Numbered from the stretch's first letter, positions 32,552-44,249 are shown. The stretch: 64,000 bases of DNA from Cladocopium goreaui (GCA_947184155.2 CAMXCT020000258.1:575001-639000); one strand, 5' to 3'. Program-made: numbers and translations. The notes: a model not told the origin generated them from the letters alone.

Positions 32552-32672
32552 ACCTGGTAATTTGTTACAGTTTGCTATTGAAGCCATGGCCCAGTCGAAA
32601 TAGTTGATTTACCCAGTTACCCAGCAATAAATGGCGCTTTTCTCCATCGTTTTTTGGTATGTTTACCAGATG
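32552..32672. repeat. Family A element (diverged)
   Basis: TACCTGGTAATTTGTTACAG ... ATGTTTACCAGATGCTA, with the family's AAATAGTTGATTTACCC block. Confidence 0.6.
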
Positions 32673-32679
32673 CTACCAG

Positions 32680-33911
32680 CTATGTTTCATCCCGTGAACC
32701 CAATCCAGGGCTTTATGAATCTGCAGACATTGGGCCAGGGCTGCTTCAGACATCGCGTTTATTTTGGCGACTGCGGAAGACAATCTCAGACAATATCAGA
32801 CAATATCCCACTATGACGACATATCTATACGTATAAATCCCATAATATAACATACTTAAATATAATTACGCAGACTTACCATGTTTTACGGTTATCTAAA
32901 GTCGGGACGGAACTCTGGTTTTAAAGTACGCAAAGATCATCTTCTGGCATTCTTGCCATGGTCAGGTTACAGGTTACACGGTTTAATTTTGGCATGGTTG
33001 GCATGGTTTTCCCACCATGAAATTGGGACTCCTGGCCACTATGATTCCATATTCATGGTAAAAAATGAGCATTCCCCAATCACGTGGTAATGTGGTTAAA
33101 ACAATGTCATTTTTGCCACCCATGACTGGGAATGGTAACCATACCACCTATATATTTATGGTGATGACTGGGGAATGGTTTATTATTGTTTTAATCACAT
33201 TAGTTATAATATGTTATAATCCAAGTGTTCATCCTTCATGGGCAGTCCCACTACCCCGCTGGGGAAGTGGTAAAAATATTGGGAGGTTTCGTTGTTTGCG
33301 TACGATTTGGATTTACCTCTTGTTTTCCTATGGGATTAGATATCAACTTTAGATTCATAAACCCTGATCGGTTTCATTTGGGGTCTGTGTTATTGTCATC
33401 TGATTCCTTTTGATTCTCTTTTGGATACTCTCCGTGATCAATCTGCCAGATATTATTTATACATATATTATTATATTATCATATATTCATACGGGGTTGA
33501 CCTTGTTTGTAGATGTGTTGCTTGTCGAAAATATCATGTGTGTATACAACTCCCTTGTCCTCATCTACGATATCTGGATGGGATCAGGTCCTCCGATATT
33601 TTTTTGTGTCGGGCCCATTCTGGAGATGTCGAAATGGGACATGACATGCCTGAATCAACTAAACGTGTTGTGCCATTATTGAAAATCAACAAATATTAAG
33701 GAACACTAGCTCTTCGTAGAAGGTATATCATAATAGAAAAGATATATCCACAATATTTCCCATTAATCCATGATATGATTAGATATCCCCTGTTGATGTT
33801 TAAATACATATACATATAGGATATATCCGTTGATTCGGATTTTGAAAAGGAATTGACCTTTTCATGAGGCTCCATTGCCAGCTTCGATTGCCAGAATCAG
33901 GCTTATCGCAT
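32680..33911. other. Intron-like sequence
   Basis: Nothing firm; the overlapping ORFs at 33065-33699 are low-GC and lack splice context. Confidence 0.35.
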
Positions 33912-34100
33912 ACAGTTATGGCCAACAAAAATGTGATGTTTATGGCTTCATGATATGTTTAACCCTAGCTATGGGAGTTAGTTCATTCCATAAAAATAAC
34001 TCATAGCCGGGCCATAACTGTGGTATGTTTTTATGGTTAAATCACCATTTTCCTATGGTTTCCTATGGTTTTCCTATAAAAACAACTGTTTTTGTTGGGC
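33912..34100. repeat. Family H element, inverted copy
   Basis: CAGTTATGGCCAACAAAAATG, GATGTTTATGGCTTCATGAT and AATCACCATTTTCCTATGG are the reverse complement of 28050-28215. Confidence 0.75.
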
Positions 34101-34169
34101 TGTCGACGCTGTCGACGTATGGGGATGACAAGGATGACACGAATTACGCGACAAAAAGAATCCACAGAT

Positions 34170-34370
34170 TCTGGTTGGTGGTTTGAAACTTTTTTATTTT
34201 TCCATATATATATACATATGATCACTGCTACCTTAGCAATATTACAATTATGTTTTATGATTTTAAGGGTGGGGGGTAGCTAAGGTAGGGATGATTATAT
34301 ATGTATATATATATAGGGAATAGTAACCCCAACTGACGAACTCCATCATTTTTCAGAGGGGTCGAAACCC
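34170..34370. mobile_element. Family B element carrying a nested short hairpin element
   Basis: The left end CTGGTTGGTGGTTTGAAACT and the right body ACTGACGAACTCCATCATTT/CAGAGGGGTCGAAACC flank an extra piece (34222-34290). That piece has CTACCTTAGC on its left and GCTAAGGTAG on its right, so it looks like a second small inverted-repeat element inside the first. Confidence 0.7.
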
Positions 34371-34399
34371 AAGTGCAATTTAATTAAAGCAAAGACCCG

Positions 34400-35270
34400 A
34401 GGAATGCGATTGGTGTTGGTATGATCATGATCACCAAAAAAACGAAAAAGGGGTCTTATTTTAAGAATACCAAATCCCTAATTTAATTGAGTCCTGCTTA
34501 TCATAGTTCCCTTCTGGTTAAAAAAAAGCAACACATAGCTATGGAAAATCACCCTTGAAAGAATATAGAGAACTCATCTGTCGGCCTTTGTTTGCTATAT
34601 CAAATTACCGAAGGGTAAGCTTCTATTTCCTATGTGCTATCAATCCAACAAACATAACTTCAATGTGGGACCCCAAAATTATGTTTGTTGCTTTATCACA
34701 CCCCGTTAACTTTACTCATAAGTACCATAAACCATAGTGAAATTGGAGTTATGAAATAACCAACTTAGCGATTTTGTTTGTGGGGACCCCTTTGTGTCTA
34801 GGTCATTATTCAATGTTTATCCCATTTTCCCATTGTTATTCAATCATTATTCCATTATTACCTCATTACTCCCTTTATTACCCCATTACTCCCTTTATCG
34901 ATGAGTATATACCCACTAATTATACATGATATTCTGACTGTGGTTATGAGTAATGTTAGTGAGCAATACCATCCAAGATCCCCAATGACTTACCACAAAT
35001 GGGCGGGATTGAAACCATTAAAACATGGGGCGTTTATGACACTGTTTTCAGCAGTGGTATCCCATTATCCCCTATAATCCATATTGTTGATGGTCAAAAG
35101 TTCAATCCCATCATTATCATGTCACTATATTCCACTATTGTATCCACGATATTCCACTATTGTATCCACTATATTCCACTATTATTATTATGAAATTCCA
35201 CTATATTCCACTATTATATCATGTTACTTGATGTAACTTGACCATGGCACATGAGTATTTCCTGGGACCA
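34400..35270. other. Intron-like sequence with CCATTATT/CCACTATTG repeats
   Basis: Short ATTCCACTATTGTATCCAC repeats lie at 35125-35220. No gene is recognised. Confidence 0.45.
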
Positions 35271-35278
35271 ACATTCAT

Positions 35279-35382
35279 TACCCTCTGGTAAACTCACATA
35301 GCTATTGAACATGGCAATTTATAGTTGATTTACCAATTAAACATGGTGATTTTCCATAGTTATGTTAGTTTACCAGAGGGTA
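35279..35382. repeat. Family A MITE-like element
   Basis: TACCCTCTGGTAAACTCACA ... TTAGTTTACCAGAGGGTA. Confidence 0.85.
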
Positions 35383-35469
35383 TGCTTATGGGTTTATTCC
35401 CTGGCTAAGTTCAGTCACCCCGAAAAGTGCCACTCCTTGTCTCTGAAAGGATTTTTCTGGAGACAGGAC

Positions 35470-35995
35470 GAGCGGCATGGGCATTTCATGTGACTTAATG
35501 GAATTGAATGGAATTTGAATAGGAGTTTATGGGTTTTTATGGGAATTCATAAAATTTCATGTGACTTGGTGGAATTGAATGGGATTTGAATAGGAGTTTA
35601 TGGGTTTTAACGGGATTGCAATGGGATTTTCATGTGACTTAATGGAATTGAATGGGATTTGAATAGGAGTTCATGGGTTTTAACGGGATTGCAATGGGAT
35701 TGTCATGTGACTTAGTGGAATTGAATGGAATTTGAATAGGAGTTCATGGGTTTTAACGGGATTGCAATGGGATTTTCATGTGACTTAAGGGAATTGAATG
35801 GGATTTGAATAGGAGTTCATGGGTTTTTACGGGATTGCAATGGGATTGTCATGTGACTTAGTGGAATCGAATGGAATTTGAATAGGGGTTTATGGTTTTT
35901 ATGGGAATTCAATGAATTTTCATGTGACTTAAGGGAATTTGAATAGGAGTTCATGGGTTTTTTATGGGAATTCAATGGGAATTTAACACCTCCAA
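35470..35995. repeat. About 80-bp minisatellite, six copies
   Basis: Units have CATGTGACTTAATGGAATTG, AATGGGATTTGAATAGGAGT and TTATGGGTTTTAACGGGATT. Unit length varies with small deletions. Confidence 0.9.
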
Positions 35996-36004
35996 GTACA
36001 AGGT

Positions 36005-36133
36005 TACAGGTGGTGCCTCTAGTTATGTATGTTTGGTGATAAACCACCATTAACCATAGATATGTCTACCACAAACACGAGTTCACTTTCTTACAAAGCA
36101 ACGTAGCTAAGGATTTGCTGCTTCACCTTGTAG
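36005..36133. repeat. Family C element
   Basis: ACAGGTGGTGCCTCTAGTTA ... ACCACCATTAACCATAG and the distal CTTCACCTTGTAGG end. Confidence 0.6.
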
Positions 36134-36753
36134 GAGCCAGATGATTTACTGAATGATGAGGCGTTCCCAAATGAACATTCAGTAAATTAGTAGTGAATAT
36201 CTACCATCTATTTAGTGAATTTATTGCGTTTGGTGCAATAGCCAGATGGTAGCTGCAATTAACCTAGTAGCTAGTATCCATCTAATGAATATTGTACCAA
36301 TGGTAGATAGCACTACTAGGCTAAGATACCCCCCTGCAGGCTTGCAAAAAAAAAACTTGGAGCCAATGATTCAAGCGGCAATTTTTGGAGTTCTTTGACA
36401 AACATGGGTGCTACTTCAAGTTATGGCCAAGTCTCATGTGTAAAACACTGATCAACTGTGATATTTTGGTGTAACATGTTCAGAAAAAAAAAGAAAAACA
36501 ACACATGTGGCTTGAACCAAAACAAAAATAGAGACCTTGGTGAAGGTTCGGTGAAAAAACCTGGCAAATCAATTGATAAATGGCCCCTGTTTCTCGAATA
36601 TGGTTTCTATCCCGTCTGGTTCATATGTGTGAAGCCTAAAGCCTAAAGGGATTTGTATCCACATGATGTGTGCAACTCTAACATAGTTAGATTTTTTTTG
36701 GAAGGGGGGACTGGTGATCAACATTTTCGATGTGTCTCCATTGGCGGGTTCAG

Positions 36754-36816
36754 AGCCCACATTGCCTTCCTACCACGGCACTCGGAAGATGATGCCGTTC
36801 TTGGCTTCGGTGATTC
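36754..36816 (+). CDS. Exon of the Mei2-like gene (5' half)
   Basis: It is bounded by GGCGGGTTCAG and the consensus-like donor GTGAGT. Entered in phase 2 it reads AHIAFLPRHSEDDAVLGFGD and leaves in phase 2 into exon 40383. A second open frame reads PTLPSYHGTRKMMPFLASVI, but that frame would force a phase mismatch at 42283. No domain was recognised. Confidence 0.65.
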
Positions 36817-37082
36817 GTGAGTGGACTCTGATCGATCCTTGGATCGAGGCATATCTCGCTTCCCTTTGACCTTGTCGCAAGCGAACTGCCTCCATCTCGC
36901 CTCTTGGTGCTCTCTCGTTGCGGCGTTCCCCTTTTCATTGGAAGGGATATGAAGGGATCAGAGGATGTATTACTTGTTATAGCAGCACCCAGATTCACAA
37001 GTTAGAAGCCTCTTCCAGGCCGGAAACAAGGACCCCTACATTGGCAATCCAAAACCTCGTGAACATGAGTGAATGCATAATC

Positions 37083-37135
37083 ATCATATATATATATATA
37101 TATACACACATATATACAGATTATAGTATATACAC
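37083..37135. repeat. TA microsatellite
   Basis: ATATATATATATATACACAC run. Confidence 0.9.
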
Positions 37136-37296
37136 ATTGCATAATCTGTATAATAATCTGATCATCGTGTTGATTTTAATATGTCCAGTTTTATTCCCCA
37201 GTTTTCTGTGAAGATCCAGAAATTCCGGAGTGACTCCCCAGGTTTCTGGGATTATTAGGCCATTGTGAATTATGACAGCAATTTCTATGTTTTTGG

Positions 37297-37297
37297 T

Positions 37298-37332
<35 letters not shown>

Positions 37333-37380
37333 CCGACGATGATGATGATCATCATCATCATCATCATCATCATCATCGAC
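37297..37380. repeat. Palindromic GAT/ATC microsatellite
   Basis: About 11 GATs, a short CCGACG break, four more GATs and then about nine ATCs lie back to back, so the tract can fold on itself. Confidence 0.9.
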
Positions 37381-37474
37381 ACCCCAAAATATTGTTCGTC
37401 AATAGCCCAGTAATTTCCAAGAATTATCAGGTTGTGATTCACTATCCATGGATATGGATAGTAATGGATTAGGA

Positions 37475-37545
37475 TATTGTTGTTGTGGTTGGTGGTTGGT
37501 GGTTGGTGGTTGTTGGTTGTTTGTTGTTTGTTGTTTGTTGCTGTG
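37475..37545. repeat. GGTTGGT / TTGTTTG low-complexity tract
   Basis: GGTTGGTGGTTGGTGGTTGG is followed by TTGTTTGTTGTTTG. Confidence 0.9.
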
Positions 37546-37686
37546 AATAACATGCATGGTCACGGATAACTATATACTATGGATGACATAAATTAAATGA
37601 TGTAATACGGGTAAGGATCTCATTCATGATTTGCTATTGTATGGATGATGATTATAATTTATAATACAATGCATGTCGATATAATA

Positions 37687-37793
37687 CACTCTGGTAAACG
37701 AACAAAACCATGGAAAATCACCATTTTATAGTTGGGTAAATCAACCAGAAATGGCCATGTTCAATAGCACACTGTTAGTTTACCAGAGGGTAT
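37687..37793. repeat. Family A element
   Basis: CACTCTGGTAAACGAACA ... TTAGTTTACCAGAGGGTA. Confidence 0.8.
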
Positions 37794-38023
37794 AACTGTG
37801 CCATTACAAATCCCCTACTGCCCATTTCATCATACTAGTTGGTTGTCGGGTATCCTTACTACGGGTTGACATAATCCCAATACTGTAAATTCGGGCGTTT
37901 TTGTAGTCTCAAGGAATGAACCTATCAACCAGTACTTATCAACTTTATATCCCCAAATGTTTGATGTTTATAACTAGTTATAGCATGGTATAACCCCCTA
38001 ATTTTTTCACGGCCCAGCAAATT

Positions 38024-38115
38024 ACTAACATAACCATGGAAAATCACCATTTTTAATGGGTAAATCAACTATAAATGTCCATTTTCAATAGCAAACTGTT
38101 AATCAACCAGGGTAG
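38024..38115. repeat. Family A element, truncated right end
   Basis: TACTAACATAACCATGGAAAATCACC to AGCAAACTGTTAATCAACCAGGGTA; the left TACCCTCTGG is missing. Confidence 0.65.
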
Positions 38116-38364
38116 TCTTAATGGTTCCATTGGTTAAAACCAACACACGGCGTTTTCTCCGCGTAGGACGGACACTGAAGCCTGCAACGTGGTGGGCGCA
38201 GCCAGAAGATTGATCGATTGTTCCCACGTTATAACTGGGACATGGATTTCTTTGATGAAAATGAATGGGAATTAATAAGAATTTTGGGAAATCTTGGGGA
38301 TATAGATGATGGATATAACATGATATAATATGATATAACTAACATTATTAACTATAGTACTATA

Positions 38365-38472
38365 CTGGTTGGTGGTTTGGAACATGAAATTTATTATTCT
38401 ATATATTGGGAATGTCATATATAATCCCAACTGACGAACTCATATTTTTCAGGGGGGTTGAAACCACCAACC
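38365..38472. repeat. Family B MITE-like element
   Basis: CTGGTTGGTGGTTTGGAACA ... TTGAAACCACCAACCCG. Confidence 0.85.
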
Positions 38473-38474
38473 CG

Positions 38475-38850
38475 ATAGGAATTTATGGATTTAATGGGAT
38501 TTAAATAGGAGTTTAATAGAATTAATGGAATTAAATTGGAGTTTAGGAATTTAGAACTGATGGATTTTTTTGAATGTAATTTAAATAGGAATTGAATAGA
38601 ATTAATGGGATTAACTAGGATTTTAGAATTGATGGATTTTTTGAATGGAATTTAAATAGGAATTTAATAGAATTAATGGAATTAAACAGGAATTTAGGAA
38701 TTTGGAATTGATGGATTTTGTGAATGGAATTTAAATAGGAATTGAATAGAATTATTGGAATTAAATAGGAATTTAGGAATTTAGAATTGATGGATTTTTT
38801 GAAGGAATTTAAATAGGAATTATATAATGGATTTGACAGGAGTTCATGAG
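38475..38850. repeat. About 80-bp AT-rich minisatellite
   Basis: Repeats of AATAGAATTAATGGAATTAA, AGGAATTTAGGAATTTAGAA and TTGATGGATTTTTTGAATGG, in four to five copies; distantly like the array at 35470. Confidence 0.85.
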
Positions 38851-39064
38851 GATTCAATGGGATAGTGTGTGAATCCCAATGTTTGAATCCCATCCTCCAT
38901 TTTATTTTACACACCCCCAAAGACTATGGTTGAATAGGGGATTTAGCAAGTGTTTAAGATTAAGGGATGGGACTTATCACCAAAGACAACGGGGTTCTGG
39001 ATTTCCTCACCATTATGTCTAGATGTTTATTGAAATTATCATGATTTCATCCCGATAACCATCA

Positions 39065-39160
39065 ATCGGATAGATCATAATGACCTCATTGCGATGTTTT
39101 TCGGTTAGTAAGGCGAATCATCCCCAAATGATGGGGTTATTTCAGGTGCAGTATGCCAAG
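39065..39160. repeat. Family D element (diverged)
   Basis: GATAGATCATAATGACCTCATTGCGA ... AATCATCCCCAAATGATGGG. Confidence 0.55.
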
Positions 39161-39164
39161 GGGA

Positions 39165-40380
39165 GCGATAGCATTGCCAATCTCCCCACTCCAGAAATGT
39201 TGGAGTGATCGGTTCTTCAAAAGCAATGTCTCGGAATCTAGCTGCTCATTATTGAAAAATCATGTGTTCATAGTTCATTGTTGATTTGAGATCCCATATT
39301 GGCGGTTAAATCCCCAAATACTGTTGCACATGAACCCCTTTGCTGTTGTTGCTTAGATCCAACTTTTGTTGGCCTTCTATGGTTTGAATCTTATTCTTTG
39401 TTGCTTCAATATCCCCAAAATAAGATTGAACATGTTAAACCGTACTAAAACACACAAAAACCGCATTTTTGTTTGTGTTTTTGTTGTCTTTTTGTATCCC
39501 CGAGATGCTGTTTCTTTCCCATCACCAGCTGAACAGAATCCAAAGCTGCACCTTTGCTGCAGGTGGTACGAAGCACTTTTCTGGATGTGGACGAAGCTTG
39601 TTGTTTTTTTTGTTGCTTCAGTGTATAGGGGAGGCCAAAACAAGCAGTTCAGAATTGGATTTGTTCACCAGGTTTGACCCAAAATTTGATGTTTGAACAT
39701 TTCAAAAAGGCCAAGGAAAAGTAGGGTTTTTTTCGCGAACATGTCAGAAAACCAAGCAAATTGTGGTGCCTCAGCACCAACAATGGCTATTGAGAAAGGG
39801 TTGGATTGTGGCGGGATAGCTGGTTTGATGGTGTCAAAAATTCACCCAATCAACGAAACATGGACTGGGCTCCAATGGAGGGTCAAATTATGGATGGGAT
39901 GGGATGAAAATTCCTATTCTGGATGGAAAATGTATGCACATGGCATAAGGTCATATAAGATCTTTTTGTTTTTTATTCGTGATTTATATGATTATGTACA
40001 TTTAGGTTATACAGAAGGATACGATCAGTTAGGTGACTCAGTACCCAGGGGTATGCAGGTTGTTCCCCAGCCTTTAATTTGTTCATAAACATATTGATGG
40101 TGTGTGTGTGTGTGCTGTGTTCAATCTTTTTTGTGCCATGCAATATAGCACTGTCGATTGGCGATAGGGCATTGTACTAATTTTACCTCGTTTGTTGGAG
40201 ATAATGGGATAATTATAAGTCAGAATTCAATTAACCCAACCAGTATCATTTTTTTTATTTGTTTATATCCAACCAGTAGCATATAATGATTAAAATGGGA
40301 TAACTATAAACCAATCAGTATATCATATAATTCATATAATCGGATCAGATTAGGAGTTGTTTTTTCCACGGCAAAAAATT
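39165..40380. other. Intron-like sequence
   Basis: ORFs at 39366-39696 and 39693-40088 have no recognisable domain. A (GT)n tract lies at 40099-40115. Confidence 0.35.
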
Positions 40381-40382
40381 AG

Positions 40383-40436
40383 GTACCACCTCCTTGCGCG
40401 TGACCAAGCGCCGTTCCAAGCACCATTCCAAGGAAG
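40383..40436 (+). CDS. Exon of the Mei2-like gene
   Basis: Acceptor CAAAAAATTAG and donor AAG|GTCAGG bound 54 nt. In phase 2 it reads YHLLARDQAPFQAPFQG and leaves in phase 2, matching both neighbours. The other open frame (TTSLRVTKRRSKHHSKE) breaks phase with the exon at 42283. Confidence 0.6.
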
Positions 40437-40614
40437 GTCAGGGTCTGATGACATGCTTCCGGCGCATGCGCAAGGCAGGGGCAGATTTTGGCAGATGGAT
40501 GATTTTGTGCTAAGGAAAGATAAGTTTGCTTCTGGATTCTATCCATAGATTTGCTGTTTTTTGTCTAAGTTCAACTTCTTTTTGATGTTGTTTGGTTGTT
40601 TGATGTTCTTTTTC

Positions 40615-41020
40615 CTTAGCTGTGAGGTGTGAGGTGTGAGGTGAGGGTTGCTAGATTTTATGTCAGCTGTCCCGCCCGCCTTCCGCCCACCTCCCACCCG
40701 CCTCCCGCCCGCCTCCTGCCTCCTCCGCCTCCCGCCTCCTGCTCCTCCTCCTCCGCCAGAACTCAACTGCAAGCTCTTGATCGCAGTGGTCCCCGCCGGA
40801 CCTCAACTGGTCCCCTCCGGACCTCAACCACAAAGAATCTCCGGAGATATACCTGATGGAATGCCAGAAAGAATGTCGGAATAGATGCCAGATTGCATGT
40901 CAGAAAGAATGACAGAATATATGCCACAAAGAATGTCAGAATAGATAGGCCATATACACTTCAAGATGGTATATCAGAAACTATGTCAGAACAGTGGGAT
41001 CACTCGAAGAAAGTAATTGT
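40615..41020. repeat. Composite dispersed element, second copy
   Basis: GGTGAGGGTTGCTAGATTTT, a CCGCC/CTCCTGC tract, GGACCTCAAC repeats, then ATGCCAGAAAGAATGTCGGA-type 12-bp units, ending GGATCACTCGAAGAAAGTAA. The order is as at 13122-13655. Confidence 0.75.
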
Positions 41021-41387
41021 GTTCGTTAGGATGGTTGACGTGGGTAAACACCTTTCAGATTATGGTAGGTATTCATTCAAAGATACAAACTTACGGATTA
41101 AACATGGCAAAGAGTTCAGATTTAGGAATTCTGATCTTTTGCCCAGCCAGATTGTTTGCAATTTTGTCTGGCACCCTAATGTCTTTCCGTCCAGAACAAT
41201 AACCCAACAAAAACTGTGAAAACAACCACGAAGATCTCGCCTAGATTCTGCTGGGCTTTCCATGGTGCAAAACCCATCTCCACATCACTTACACACATCA
41301 ACGGCTTGCCACCGGCCGATGGCCCAGGAGTCCAGGACAGCCTAAAAAACAACTTATATCTATGGCATTCTATGGCATATACTTAGC

Positions 41388-41497
41388 CTGGTTGGTGGTT
41401 TGGTGGCTTTTATGACTTTCCCATCATATTGGGAATGTCATCATCCCAACTGACGAACTCCATCATTTTTCAGAGGGGTAGGTATACCACCAACCAG
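41388..41497. repeat. Family B MITE-like element
   Basis: CTGGTTGGTGGTTTGGTGGC ... GGTATACCACCAACCAG, lying 10 bp from a family D copy. Confidence 0.85.
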
Positions 41498-41507
41498 TAG
41501 CATACGT

Positions 41508-41641
41508 CTGGGTAAACTATAACGACCAAACTATAATGACTTCACTGTTCTCCCTCACTGGAATCATGAGAATTGGATTCAGGGAACCATGCCAAAAATC
41601 ACCTTATTTCAGGTTAGTGAATTGTTCTCATTTGCCCAGAT
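41508..41641. repeat. Family D element
   Basis: CTGGGTAAACTATAACGACC ... TTCTCATTTGCCCAG. The ATAACGAC block is duplicated, making it longer than other copies. Confidence 0.75.
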
Positions 41642-41788
41642 ATGTCCTGAAACTCCCAATGAAATAATGATCATCCGCTGCTTGGAAGTGCAGTTCCAGT
41701 TGTAAGTGGATCGATTTCACTCTGTCGGACCCGCAGATCCCAATCTCGCACCCTGAAGTGTGCCAACTGGGTTTATTATGGGCATATG

Positions 41789-41894
41789 TACCCTCTGGTA
41801 AACTAACATAGCTATGGAAAATCACCATTTTGAATGGGAAAACTCACTATAAATGACCATTTTCAATAGCTATTTGTATGTTTACCAGAGGGTA
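41789..41894. repeat. Family A MITE-like element
   Basis: TACCCTCTGGTAAACTAACA ... TATGTTTACCAGAGGGTA, nearly perfect. Confidence 0.9.
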
Positions 41895-42104
41895 TCTTGA
41901 GTTTGTGGGAAATATCTTTATGGTTTCCGGTTTTCAGATTTTTTCCGGTTAGCCAATCCATTTTCGACATCGCCATACAGGATGGGTAGTTTACATCAGT
42001 TGTCTGCTATGGAAACTCACCAGAAGCAGCACAAGATGAAGAAATCTGTTATGGATTACCACAGATTGACCATGTTTTTATTGTTTTTTATCCCATTTAA
42101 CCAA

Positions 42105-42195
42105 CCCCATAGGATCCATGTATTCTATATATTGTAACATTTACAATCAATATACCCCAAATGTTAGCATATATACCATACATGGATTGTATGGG
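42105..42195. repeat. Family E palindromic element
   Basis: CCCATAGGATCCATGTAT ... CATACATGGATTGTATGGG around AATATACCCCAAATGTTAGC. Confidence 0.85.
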
Positions 42196-42282
42196 AACAA
42201 TTAAAAAAAACACGTTTTTTTTGAAACTCTCACCATGATCCCAACAATTCTCCAACAGCCAGTCCAGAGGTTTTTCCCACAG

Positions 42283-42395
42283 CCAGGCCAAGACCGACTT
42301 TCTGATCTTGTCCGAACCCTTGGTCTATGAGCCCGGCAGATACAGCGAGGCCGTCGTTGATCGAATCGGCCGGTGGGGCAACCGGTTTTGCAAGG
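42283..42395 (+). CDS. Exon of the Mei2-like gene
   Basis: Acceptor TTTTTCCCACAG and donor AAGG|GTTTCC bound 113 nt. In phase 2 it reads QAKTDFLILSEPLVYEPGRY, then SEAVVDRIGRWGNRFCK, and leaves in phase 1. Only this frame stays open, and the sequence is clearly protein-like. No domain was recognised. Confidence 0.75.
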
Positions 42396-42412
42396 GTTTC
42401 CTCTGTTGTTTT

Positions 42413-42577
42413 TACCTCTGGTTTACAAAAAGCTACGAAAAATCACCATCTTAACAAGGTAAATCACCATTTCAATAGGTAAATCACAAGGTAAATCACC
42501 ATGTTCATAGGTAAATCAACGAACTAAATGGTCCATGTTCATCAGTTTCCATAGCTATGTCAGTTTACCAGAGGGTA
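42413..42577. repeat. Family A element with internal duplication
   Basis: TACCTCTGGTTTACAAAAAG ... GTCAGTTTACCAGAGGGTA. The AGGTAAATCACCATxTT block is present three times, which explains the extra length. Confidence 0.75.
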
Positions 42578-42714
42578 ATATATTGGGGTTTTCATGGCGG
42601 TTTAACCAGTGGAACTGTGGGGATAGAACTGATCATTGATGGTTGGTTGATGATAGATAATTAATATATCGGAGGCGTACTGACGTACTGCCCTCTATAT
42701 TGAATATATCCCAC

Positions 42715-42824
42715 AAAAACTCCGTAAGGTGCTGGTATATATTTACCTACATAACTGGGTGATGCAAATGTTGGGCAAATGTTGGTGTGCATATTCCAGC
42801 ACCATGGTTCGCATATGGGTATAG
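42715..42824. repeat. Left arm of a 1.3-kb inverted repeat
   Basis: CTCCGTAAGGTGCTGGTATA ... GGTTCGCATATGGGTA is the near-perfect reverse complement of 43988-44098. Confidence 0.85.
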
Positions 42825-43315
42825 GATGGTATAGGTATATTTTGGGTTATGATAATCCATGAACTGGAAATCAGGAGCGCCAGTACAATACCTTGGCTTC
42901 AAAATACCCCTCGAATTAATCATAGATCTATCATAAATCCTGGTCGTTTGTGATTGGAGATTTATGAAAGCGAAGTTGTTTTGGAAGTACAATGAGTTTT
43001 GGCTTTGTGGGGAATACATCTAACTAGTTAGTTGGTTTATAAACCTCAAAGCATGGATTTTGATGGGATATTCTACAGTTCTTCTTGTCCGCTTGATCCA
43101 ACGATGCGCGAAATAAACATCAGAAACGGGATAATCCCAGTGACAAGTCTTGCAAGTCTTGTGACTTGGGAAAATCCATCATTTCAAATGCTGGATCTTG
43201 TAAATACCCGGCAAAATCAAACAGTGATTCCCTAGAAATTCCATCATTTCGCCATTCTTTCTATAGTAACCCCCAAAAAAATCATATCACCGCACTTGAT
43301 CTCTTGTTTTCGTAG

Positions 43316-43418
43316 GAATTGACTGTCCCTTTTTGGTGTTCTTTAAGATGCCGGATGTTCCTCCAATGTTCACCGACCGCAGGATACGCCCCAGAGCACC
43401 CCGGACGCCACTCAACAT
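43316..43418 (+). CDS. Exon of the Mei2-like gene
   Basis: Acceptor TTGTTTTCGTAG and donor AACAT|GTGAGT bound it. Entered in phase 1 it reads IDCPFLVFFKMPDVPPMF, then TDRRIRPRAPRTPLN, and leaves in phase 2 into exon 46996. It lies between the arms of the large inverted repeat. Confidence 0.7.
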
Positions 43419-43987
43419 GTGAGTCTTCCCTTAAGCCGTGAGGGCTCGGGTGTGGATGATGATGATGTGCAGGACTGACCCTGCGTGGTTTTTTTTTCCG
43501 ACTTGATGGATTCTTGGAAGTGCAGTTCCAATGAAGCAATAGTGTATATATATATATTGTAAAGTTCGAGACCCAAAGTTATAGTCGTAAACATATAAAC
43601 TAATGATATAATAATTGTGATATATGATATAATCATATAAACTAATGACATAACTATAGTCTATAAATCATATCCATAGTTATAGTCGTATAACATATAC
43701 TTGTATATATAATAAACTAATATATATATAGTCTATAGTTATTAACGTGGCCCAAAAATCCTACCTCGGCTTCCTTGAACCGGGCCCCGAGCATCCTCAA
43801 AGTTGTCATTGCCATGGTGACAACCCCTAGGAAATCCACAACATTCACGGGAATCGAAAGGGGAGAGTCATCTAGGTCAATCTTACATGGATACAAACTA
43901 ATCCTTTGGTCTGTTGGTATTAATGGGAATATCTACATTCACCAGCAAAGGATTTGTCATTTTTTGCAGGGTATCTAAGATTGGCAA

Positions 43988-44098
43988 TGTCATCTACCCA
44001 TATGCGAACCATGGTGCTAGAATATGCACACCAACATGACTGCCCAACATTTGCATCACCCAGTTATGTAGGTAAATATACCAGCACCTTACGGAGTA
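43988..44098. repeat. Right arm of a 1.3-kb inverted repeat
   Basis: TACCCATATGCGAACCATGG ... CCAGCACCTTACGGAG. It differs from the 42715 arm by a few substitutions and short indels. Confidence 0.85.
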
Positions 44099-44249
44099 TA
44101 TGGGCTATAATTGGGACATATTTCCATTCACAAAATCTAAATGTCAACGGAATAGTAAACTCCTGCTTTGTTCATAGGGGGGCTACCAATTTCAATAGGA
44201 TGTTAATTGGTATCACTATTTGGACGGAACCCCCAACTGCTTAATCCAT

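Noticed and set aside
39366-40088. Two overlapping ORFs of 103 and 131 codons
   Set aside because: AT-rich, no domain, no splice context; chance ORFs in an intron.
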